A DNA stretch of 22,015 bases from positions 1-22,015 of the forward strand of contig JASJPK010000075.1 of NCBI GenBank assembly GCA_031426735.1, given 5' to 3'. The position numbers and the translations under genes are program-made. Origin of the DNA: PFJX01 sp031426735 (GTDB lineage Bacteria; Pseudomonadota; Gammaproteobacteria; Burkholderiales; Thiobacillaceae). Below are positions 15,237 to 22,015 of this stretch, piece after piece. The notes under the pieces were generated by a model, which ran no database searches, had not been told where the DNA came from, and saw only the letters and a list, made by a program, of their open reading frames with translations. The stretch's first letter is position 1. Each line of letters begins with the position of its first letter.

Positions 15237-18200
15237 GAACCCGCTACGCCGACGCCTGCGCGAACTCTCTATCCGCCAGCAACTGGTGCTCGGCATGGTG
15301 TTGCTGCTGACCTTGCTGATGAGCTTGTTCGTGACTTATCAGGTGTACCGGCAAGGCGAGTTTCTTGAGCACAACAGCCAGGTTCAGGCCGGTGGCCTGG
15401 CCAACACGCTGGCGGTGAGCAGCACGTCCTGGGTGATGGCCAACGATGTGGTGGGGCTGCAGGAAGTGATCCGTTCGGTGGCGCGCGAACCCGACGTGCG
15501 CTACGCCATGTTGCTCAGTCGGGACGGCCGGGTGCTGGCGCACAGCGAGCCGGTTCGGGTCGGCCTTTATCTGACCGATGCGCGTAGCCGTCTGCTGCGG
15601 AATGCGCCCATGCATCTGACGATACTGGCCAGCGACGATCAAGTGATCGACATGGCAGCACCGGTGCTGGCCGGCGGTCGTTTGCTCGGCTGGGCGCGGG
15701 TCGGCCTGGGCCGCGAGGAGGTCGCCGACAACCTGCGCCATATGCAGCGCGACGGCATCCTGTTCACGCTCGCCGGGATTGCACTGGGCGCCTTGCTTGC
15801 CATCGCGATTGCGCAGGGTCTGACGCGCGGCCTGCGCCATCTCGTGCAAGGCGTCAGTCGGGTCGCGGCGGGGGAGCGCGGATTCCAGCTCGTTTTCCAG
15901 CGCAAGGATGAAATCGGCAGGCTGGGCGAGGATTTCAATCGCATGCTGGCGGCGCTGGAGAAAAACGAATCACGCCTCGAAGCCGCCGAAATGGCGGCGC
16001 GCGGCGCCCAGGTGGAAATGGCCGGTCTGCTGGCGCGCGCGGACGATTCCCGCCTGGCGCTGCTCAGCATGCTGGAAGACCAGAAGTCGGCGGAAACCGC
16101 GCTGCGCCAGTCCGAAGCGCGTCTGCGCGATGCCCAGCGCGTCGCGCATATCGGCAGCTGGGATCTCAATCTGGTCAGCAACGGTTTGTGGTGGTCGGAC
16201 GAGATATTCCGCATCTTCGAGATCGATCCCGAACTTTTCGAGGCGACTTACCCGGCGTTTCTCGAAGCCATCCACCCTGATGATCGCGACCGGGTCAATC
16301 AGGCCTATCGGGATTCCGTCGCCAACCGGACGCCCTACGACATCGTGCACCGCCTGCAGATGCAGGATGGGCGCATCAAATACGTGCATGAACGCTGCGA
16401 AACCCACTACGCCGCCGACGGCAGCCCGCAGTACTCCTTCGGTACGGTGCAGGACGTCAGCGAGCGCGTTCTGGTCGAGCAGCAATTGCGCAAGCTCTCC
16501 CTGGCGGTCGAGCAAAGCCCGAGCAGCATCGTCATCACCGACCTCGATGAGCACATCGAATATGTCAACCAGGCTTTCGTCGACGCCACCGGTTTCAGCC
16601 GTGAGGAGGCGTACGGCAAGACCCCGCGCATCCTGCAATCCGGCCAGACCGAACGCTCGACTTACACAGCCCTCAAGGAAAGCCTGAACAAAGGCGAAGT
16701 CTGGAAGGGCGAGTTCGTCAATCGGCGCAAGAGCGGCGAAATCTATTACGAAATGGCCACGATCGTGCCGATCCGCCAGCCGGATGGGCGCACGACCCAT
16801 TTTCTGGCGGTGAAGGAAGACATCAGCGAAAAGCGGCGCACCGGCGAGGAGCTGGAACGCTACCGCCACCATCTGGAGGAACTGATCGCGGAACGCACGC
16901 ACCAGTTGGTCGAAGCCAAGCTGGAAGCCGAAGCGGCTAATCTGGCGAAGAGCGCGTTCCTGGCCAACATGAGCCATGAAATCCGCACGCCGATGAATGC
17001 CATCGTCGGTCTGACGCATCTGCTGCAGGGCGGCAACTGTAATGACGAACAGCACGACAAGTTGCGCAAGATTGCCGATTCGGCGCACCACCTGCTGTCG
17101 GTGATCAACGACGTGCTCGATATTTCCAAGATCGAGGCCGGCAAATTCAGCCTGGAGAGCACCGATTTCGATCTCGACAGCCTGCTCGGCGGCGTCGCCA
17201 ATCAGGTGCTGGACAAGGTGCGGCTGAAGAACCTGGAACTGGTCGTCGACATCGCGCCGAATATGCCGCGCTGGCTGCGCGGCGATCCCACCCGGCTGAC
17301 GCAGGCACTGCTCAATTACGCCGCCAATGCCGTCAAGTTCACCGAAACGGGGGCCATCACCTTGCGCGTCGTCGCGCTGGAGACCAGCGAGACGGATTTG
17401 CTGCTGCGTTTCGAAGTGCGCGATAGCGGCATCGGCATTCCCGAGGATGCGCAGGCGCGTCTGTTCCAGACCTTCGAGCAGGTGGATGCTTCCACCACCC
17501 GCCGCTACGGCGGCACCGGCCTCGGCCTCGCCATCACCCGGCGCCTGGCCGAGATGATGCACGGCACGGTCGGTGTCGAAAGCCGGGTCGGGCAGGGCAG
17601 CGTGTTCTGGTTTACCGCGCGGCTCGGACGTTCCGCGCAAACCGGCATGCCCATGTCGCATGTCCACCTGGCCGGGCGCAAGGTCCTGCTGGCCGACGAC
17701 ACGCCGGAAGCGCGCGAAGTTCTCGGCGAAATGCTGCGCAGCCTGGGCCAGCGCGTCGATGTCGTGGAATCGGGCGAGGCGGCGCTGGAACGCATCGCCT
17801 CCGCCGACCGCGCCGGCGAGCCTTACGAGCTGGTGGTGCTGGATTGGCGCATGCCCGGCCTCGACGGCATGCAGACGGCGCGTCGGCTGCAGGGCATGGC
17901 GCTGGCGAGCCTGCCCGAGCGCATGCTGGTGACGGCCTACGACGAACCGGAACTGCGCGCAGCCGCGCGTGAAGTCGGTTTCCATGCGGTGTTGATCAAG
18001 CCGGTGACGCCTTCGACGCTGTACGACAACCTGATGCCGCTGTTCGATGCCGGCAGCGCAGCTGCCGCGCCGAAGAGCATGAACCGTCCTGGCGCCGATT
18101 TCACCGGCGCGCGTCTGTTGCTGTGCGAGGACAACCCGATCAACCAGGAAGTCGCGCTGGAATTGCTGCGCGAAGCCGGCCTCGAAGCCGATCTCGCGGA

Positions 18201-19167
18201 AAACGGCCAGATCGGGCTGGACAAGGTGCGCCAGGCCGCCGAGCCGTACGACCTGATCCTGATGGATATGCAGATGCCGGTGATGGACGGCCTCGAAGCC
18301 ACGCGTGCGATTCGCGCCTTGCCCGGCTGCGACAAGGTGCCGATCCTGGCGATGACCGCCAATGCGTTCAGCGAAGACCGGCAACGCTGCCTGGATGCCG
18401 GCATGAACGACCATGTCGCCAAGCCGGTGGATCCGGATGCGCTGTTTGCAGCCCTGGCGAAATGGCTGCCGCGCAAGATGGCGGTGCGGCCAGCCCGTGC
18501 CGGCACCCCGCAGCACACGGACGGCGCAGCGGGTTTTTCCACCGATTTTTCTGTCGATTTTTCCGCTGATTTTTCCTCTATCGCCGGCCTCGATGCCAAG
18601 GCCGGCCTGCGCATGACGCGCGGCAATCCGGAGAAATACGCCGCGTTGTTGCGCCTGTTCGTCGAACACCACGCGGTCGATATGGCGCGTCTGCGCAACA
18701 GCCTGGCCAACGGCGATGGCGTCCAGGCCAAGCGCCTGGCGCATTCGCTCAAGGGCGCCGCCGGGACCATCGGAGCCGGCGTATTGCAGCGGTTGGCCGA
18801 AGAGCTCGATACCGCGTTGGGCGAAGGTCGCTCGCCGCCGGAAATCGATGCCCGCATCGAGGCCTTCGCGCAAGCGCAGCAGGCCTTCATCGTCGCTGTG
18901 CGCAGCGCGCTGGATGCGATGCCGCCGGCCCATGACGCCAACGCGGTGCCGGTCGACCCGGCTCGACTGCGCGAACATCTGGATCGTCTCGCCGCCTTGC
19001 TGGCGGACGGCGATTCGCAAGCCATGCCGCTGATGCGCGAATGTGCGCCCGAATTGCGCGCCGTGCTGGGCGGTCTCGGCGAACGACTGCAACACCAGGT
19101 CGAAGTGTTCGATTTCGAACTGGCGCTGGAAACCTTGCGCGCGGCGCGTGAGCAGCTGTCTGGCTGA
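15235..19167 (+). CDS. Hybrid sensor histidine kinase with two REC domains and C-terminal HPt
   Basis: A 1310-residue membrane kinase. In order: TM helix (17-37), periplasmic sensor (40-170), TM helix (174-194), HAMP (195-245), coiled coil, PAS (296-415), PAS (420-530), HisKA with H581 (NMSHEIRTPMN), HATPase (N box NYAANAVKFT, DSGIGIP, GGTGLGL), REC1 with D870 (VLDWRMPGLDG), REC2 with D1011 (LMDMQMPVMDG), an FSxD-repeat linker and HPt with H1170 (AHSLKGAAG). TTG 15235 is chosen as start: it sits at the element's right end with GAGG (15223-15226) eight bases before, and places the first helix properly. A longer frame from ATG 15055 would translate the element. Before insertion the start was probably GTG overlapping the lipoprotein stop. 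It is the likely phosphodonor for the HD-GYP regulator. Confidence 0.93.
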   Translation: MNPLRRRLRELSIRQQLVLGMVLLLTLLMSLFVTYQVYRQGEFLEHNSQVQAGGLANTLAVSSTSWVMANDVVGLQEVIRSVAREPDVRYAMLLSRDGRVLAHSEPVRVGLYLTDARSRLLRNAPMHLTILASDDQVIDMAAPVLAGGRLLGWARVGLGREEVADNLRHMQRDGILFTLAGIALGALLAIAIAQGLTRGLRHLVQGVSRVAAGERGFQLVFQRKDEIGRLGEDFNRMLAALEKNESRLEAAEMAARGAQVEMAGLLARADDSRLALLSMLEDQKSAETALRQSEARLRDAQRVAHIGSWDLNLVSNGLWWSDEIFRIFEIDPELFEATYPAFLEAIHPDDRDRVNQAYRDSVANRTPYDIVHRLQMQDGRIKYVHERCETHYAADGSPQYSFGTVQDVSERVLVEQQLRKLSLAVEQSPSSIVITDLDEHIEYVNQAFVDATGFSREEAYGKTPRILQSGQTERSTYTALKESLNKGEVWKGEFVNRRKSGEIYYEMATIVPIRQPDGRTTHFLAVKEDISEKRRTGEELERYRHHLEELIAERTHQLVEAKLEAEAANLAKSAFLANMSHEIRTPMNAIVGLTHLLQGGNCNDEQHDKLRKIADSAHHLLSVINDVLDISKIEAGKFSLESTDFDLDSLLGGVANQVLDKVRLKNLELVVDIAPNMPRWLRGDPTRLTQALLNYAANAVKFTETGAITLRVVALETSETDLLLRFEVRDSGIGIPEDAQARLFQTFEQVDASTTRRYGGTGLGLAITRRLAEMMHGTVGVESRVGQGSVFWFTARLGRSAQTGMPMSHVHLAGRKVLLADDTPEAREVLGEMLRSLGQRVDVVESGEAALERIASADRAGEPYELVVLDWRMPGLDGMQTARRLQGMALASLPERMLVTAYDEPELRAAAREVGFHAVLIKPVTPSTLYDNLMPLFDAGSAAAAPKSMNRPGADFTGARLLLCEDNPINQEVALELLREAGLEADLAENGQIGLDKVRQAAEPYDLILMDMQMPVMDGLEATRAIRALPGCDKVPILAMTANAFSEDRQRCLDAGMNDHVAKPVDPDALFAALAKWLPRKMAVRPARAGTPQHTDGAAGFSTDFSVDFSADFSSIAGLDAKAGLRMTRGNPEKYAALLRLFVEHHAVDMARLRNSLANGDGVQAKRLAHSLKGAAGTIGAGVLQRLAEELDTALGEGRSPPEIDARIEAFAQAQQAFIVAVRSALDAMPPAHDANAVPVDPARLREHLDRLAALLADGDSQAMPLMRECAPELRAVLGGLGERLQHQVEVFDFELALETLRAAREQLSG
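18535..18582 (+). repeat. Tandem 12-base repeat encoding FSxD units
   Basis: Four in-frame units encode FSTD FSVD FSAD FSSI, with the GATTTTTC core repeated three times at 12-base spacing. It forms the linker between REC2 and the HPt of the hybrid kinase. Its T-runs stand out from the GC-rich surroundings. Confidence 0.8.
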
Positions 19168-19168
19168 C

Positions 19169-21928
19169 ATGGACGTCGTCTTCCTCGTCTACGGACTCTC
19201 TTTCCTGGCCCTGGGCCTGGTGCTGGCGATCTGGCCCAAGCAGGACAGCCGCTTCGAACTCTCCCGACTGAGTGGCTGGCTGGCGGCATTCGCTTTCGTG
19301 CACGGCGCGCTGGAGTGGATGGATCTGTGGCGCGTGGTGCATGGCGACAATCCCGCGCTTGCCGCGCTGCGCCCGTTCACGTTGCTCGCGTCCTATCTGC
19401 TGTTGTACGAGTTTGGCCGCCGCCTGGTCGCGGCTGCTCTGCTCAAGCCGGGCGGATTGCTTCGGACCTGGCTGTCGGCGCGGCTGCATTTCGTTTTGCT
19501 GGCTGCTGTCGCGGCGGGCAGCGGGTGGGGCGATGGCTTTCTGCTAAATCTGGTCATCTGGTCGCGCTATCTCTATGGATTTTCCGCCGCCATGTTGGCC
19601 GGCGCCGGTTTCCTGCTGTATTGCAGCAACCGCATTCAACCCAGCCTGGAAACGGACGAATTCCGTCCGGTCAGGCGTGCCTGCATGGCCGCCGGCGGCG
19701 CCTTCATTGTCTATGCCGTGTTCGGCGGTCTGGTGGTGCCGCGCGCCGACTGGGCGCCGGCGGCGTGGCTCAATCAGGACAGCTTCCTGGCGGTCAGCGG
19801 TATCCCGGTGCAATTGTTGCGCGCCGCCTGTGCGGTCACGGTGGCCATTTCGGTGGCCTACATCCTGCGCATTTTCCATATCGAGCGCGGCCAGCGCATG
19901 CGTGCGGCGCTCGATCAGACCGAAGCCGCACTTGCGCAGGCCGACTGTCTGGGGCGACACAATCGGCTGCTGCTGGAGTCTGTCGGCGAGGGCATTTTCG
20001 GCATCGACCGCGATGGTCGCGCCACGTTCATCAATCCGGCGGCTCTGGCCATGCTGGGTTTTAGCGCCGATGAAATCATCGGCGAGCCGGTCCACCTGCT
20101 GACGCACCATAGCCATGCCGACGGCAGCGTTTATCCGCGCGAACAATGTCCGACGCAGCGGACGCTGCTCGACGGCCAGGCGCGTCATGTCGAAAGCGAT
20201 CATTTCTGGCGCCAGGACGGCAGCCATTTCCCGGTTGAGTACTTCACCACGCAGATCCGCGAAAACGGCGAGGCGATCGGCGCCGTGGTGGTGTTCAAGG
20301 ACACCAGTGAGCGCCAGCGCATCGAGGCCGAGCTGGAAACCTACCGCAATCGCCTGGAAGGCCTGGTGGCGCAGCGTACGGCGGAACTGCAGGCGCTGGA
20401 ACAACGCAGCCGGCTGATCCTGGATGCCAGCGCCAATGGCCTTTATGGCATCGATACCGTCGGCCGCATCAACTTCATCAACCCGGCCGGCAGTCGCATG
20501 CTCGGCTATGCGCCGGATGCGCTGATCGGCCGCGCGGTACATGCCGCCCTGCATCACACGCATGCCGACGGGTCGCCTTACCCGGGTGAAACCTGTCCGA
20601 TGTTGGCGGCCTTGCAACAAGGGCGGGCGGTACGCAACGACGACGATCTGTTCTGGTGCGCCGACGGCACGCCGCTGCCGGTCGCGACGGCCACCCAGCC
20701 GATGCTGAAAGACGGGAAAATCGTCGGCGCCGTGGTCAGCTTCTCAGACATCAGCCAGCGCAAGGCGCTCGACGCCGCGCGCGATCGGGCGCTGGCCGAG
20801 GCCGAACGGCTGGCGCGGGTAAAGAGCGAATTCCTCGCCAACATGAGCCATGAAATCCGCACGCCGCTGAACGGTGTGCTCGGCCTGGCCCAGATCGGCA
20901 TGCGCGACAGCGCCGGACGCGGCAGCGCGAGCGAGACCTTCGCCAAGATCGTGCAGTCGGGCAAGCTGCTGCTCGGCATCGTCAATGACGTGCTCGACTT
21001 CTCCAAAATCGAGGCCGGCAAACTCAAGATCGAAGCGGTGCCGATGCAGCCGGTCGAAGTGTTGCGCGAAGTCGCCACCTTGATGCATGAACGCGCCAAG
21101 GCCAAGGGCCTCTCCTTCAAGATCAGGAAAGCGCCGGATCTGCCGGTGACCTGCCTGGGCGACCCGCTGCGCCTGGGCCAGATCCTGATGAATCTGTTGT
21201 CCAACGCGATCAAGTTCACCCAGACCGGCAGCGTCACGCTGGAGGTGGCGCGCGAAGGCGAGAATCTGCTCTTGCGGATCGGCGATAGCGGCATCGGCAT
21301 GACGCAGGACGAGATCGAACGCCTGTTCCGTCCGTTCGAACAGGCCGACGGTTCCACCACGCGCCGCTTCGGCGGCACCGGCCTCGGCCTGGCCATCACG
21401 CATCGCCTGGTGCAGCTGATGGGCGGCAGCATCCGGGTCGACAGCGTCGCGGGCGAAGGCAGCCGTTTCGAAGTGCGTCTGCCCTGCACCGAGACCCTGC
21501 AGGCGCTGCCGGCGCGGTCGCCCGTATGGATGCGCGACACGTTGCTGCCGCTGTCCGGCATGAATATCCTGGTCGCCGAAGACAATGCGGTGAATCAGGA
21601 AGTAATCGAGGACATCCTGAGCAGCGACGGGGCGCATGTCACCCTGGTCGGCAACGGTCGCGAAGCCGTGGACAAGGTGGTGCAACTCGGCGGCGATGCC
21701 TTCGACATCGTCCTGATGGACATCCAGATGCCGGAAATGGGCGGCCACGAGGCAACCCGCCGCATCCTCGAAATCGCCCCCAACCTGCCTGTCGTCGGGC
21801 AGACCGCGCATGCGTTCGCCGAGGAAAAAGCCGCCTGCCTGGCTGCCGGCATGCGCGCCCATATTGCCAAACCGCTCGATCCGAGCGCCTTGATCCAGCT
21901 GATTCTGCAGTACGCGCGGCAGCACTGA
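19169..21928 (+). CDS. Multi-pass membrane PAS-PAS hybrid sensor histidine kinase
   Basis: A 919-residue kinase. Several membrane helices fill residues 1-235 (first about 2-22; GWLAAFAFVHGALEWMDLW near 36-54), an integral-membrane sensor module. Two PAS domains follow (about 262-385 and 410-530). Both carry an unusual HHxHADGxxYPxxxCP segment (313-328 and 462-477). Then come HisKA with H561 (NMSHEIRTPLN), HATPase (NLLSNAIKFT, DSGIGM, GGTGLGL) and one REC with D851 (LMDIQMPEMGG). There is no HPt, so it may share the HPt of the upstream kinase. ATG 19169 lies one base past the upstream stop, giving tight coupling; the frame is open further upstream only as overlap. It is the last gene of the operon and is followed by a REP palindrome. 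Confidence 0.94.
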   Translation: MDVVFLVYGLSFLALGLVLAIWPKQDSRFELSRLSGWLAAFAFVHGALEWMDLWRVVHGDNPALAALRPFTLLASYLLLYEFGRRLVAAALLKPGGLLRTWLSARLHFVLLAAVAAGSGWGDGFLLNLVIWSRYLYGFSAAMLAGAGFLLYCSNRIQPSLETDEFRPVRRACMAAGGAFIVYAVFGGLVVPRADWAPAAWLNQDSFLAVSGIPVQLLRAACAVTVAISVAYILRIFHIERGQRMRAALDQTEAALAQADCLGRHNRLLLESVGEGIFGIDRDGRATFINPAALAMLGFSADEIIGEPVHLLTHHSHADGSVYPREQCPTQRTLLDGQARHVESDHFWRQDGSHFPVEYFTTQIRENGEAIGAVVVFKDTSERQRIEAELETYRNRLEGLVAQRTAELQALEQRSRLILDASANGLYGIDTVGRINFINPAGSRMLGYAPDALIGRAVHAALHHTHADGSPYPGETCPMLAALQQGRAVRNDDDLFWCADGTPLPVATATQPMLKDGKIVGAVVSFSDISQRKALDAARDRALAEAERLARVKSEFLANMSHEIRTPLNGVLGLAQIGMRDSAGRGSASETFAKIVQSGKLLLGIVNDVLDFSKIEAGKLKIEAVPMQPVEVLREVATLMHERAKAKGLSFKIRKAPDLPVTCLGDPLRLGQILMNLLSNAIKFTQTGSVTLEVAREGENLLLRIGDSGIGMTQDEIERLFRPFEQADGSTTRRFGGTGLGLAITHRLVQLMGGSIRVDSVAGEGSRFEVRLPCTETLQALPARSPVWMRDTLLPLSGMNILVAEDNAVNQEVIEDILSSDGAHVTLVGNGREAVDKVVQLGGDAFDIVLMDIQMPEMGGHEATRRILEIAPNLPVVGQTAHAFAEEKAACLAAGMRAHIAKPLDPSALIQLILQYARQH

Positions 21929-21962
21929 AGCGGCGCCGATCAGAACCGCAGTTGCGGATTGT

Positions 21963-22015
21963 CGTAGGAGCGCCTTCCAAGGCGCGATCGCTCCGGTCAT
22001 CGCGCCTTGGAAGGC
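21963..22015. repeat. REP-like palindrome, copy C (cut by window end)
   Basis: The left arm CGTAGGAGCGCCTTCCAAGG... (21963-21987) is identical to the left arm of copy B. The right arm begins at 22000 and is truncated at the window edge. The spacer is 12 bases, as in copy B. It lies 34 bases after the stop of the second hybrid kinase and could form the 3' hairpin of the operon transcript. Confidence 0.85.

Noticed and set aside
15970..19170. Minus-strand open frame of 1066 codons opposite the hybrid kinase
   Set aside because: Same mirror effect: no motif seen, and the opposite strand carries intact HisKA, HATPase, REC and HPt motifs.

Overview
The window is high-GC bacterial DNA, densely packed with signal-transduction genes. 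Gene content points to a motile, Gram-negative proteobacterium, most likely a betaproteobacterium: PAS-rich hybrid kinases, HD-GYP and GGDEF-EAL proteins, a group 2 truncated globin, a sulfide:quinone oxidoreductase-like flavoprotein, MsrA, a sigma-54 activator and a sigma-28-type promoter. The family assignment is an inference. No rRNA, tRNA, CRISPR array or transposase gene was seen.

Left part (1-5750, minus strand). A LivK-type periplasmic binding protein is followed, with touching or overlapping ends, by a large membrane PAS-PAS-PAS-GGDEF-EAL protein with a C-terminal CZB zinc-sensor domain. A small unassigned protein (possibly PilZ-like) follows. There are no transporter permease genes, so the binding protein probably serves as a periplasmic sensor for c-di-GMP control.

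Middle part (5750-12012). msrA (minus) is divergent from an orphan DUF3391/HD-GYP protein (plus). A palindrome-rich gap follows, carrying a duplicate of the tail of the HD-GYP gene. Next comes a four-gene minus-strand cluster: NifX-like protein, exported DUF302 protein, SQR-like flavoprotein and truncated globin. It is headed by a close sigma-54 (-24/-12) match and lies divergent from a sigma-54 activator with a cysteine-rich PAS domain. The cluster looks like a self-contained redox or gas-responsive unit.

Right part (12013-22015, plus strand). After a repeat-filled gap, an exact match to the sigma-28 (FliA) consensus precedes a five-gene signalling operon: REC-HD-GYP response regulator, single-PAS protein, PhnD-like lipoprotein, hybrid histidine kinase with two REC domains and an HPt, and a second membrane hybrid kinase. 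The phosphorelay probably feeds the HD-GYP regulator, linking a periplasmic ligand to c-di-GMP breakdown under flagellar gene control. A 234-238 bp element with terminal inverted repeats sits exactly between the lipoprotein gene and the first kinase. It appears to have replaced an overlapping GTG start by a TTG start next to the element's own end.

REP-like palindromes of one family (GTAGGAGCGCCTTCCAAGGC type) occur near both ends of the window and in the 12-kb gap. Other palindrome families fill the remaining gaps.
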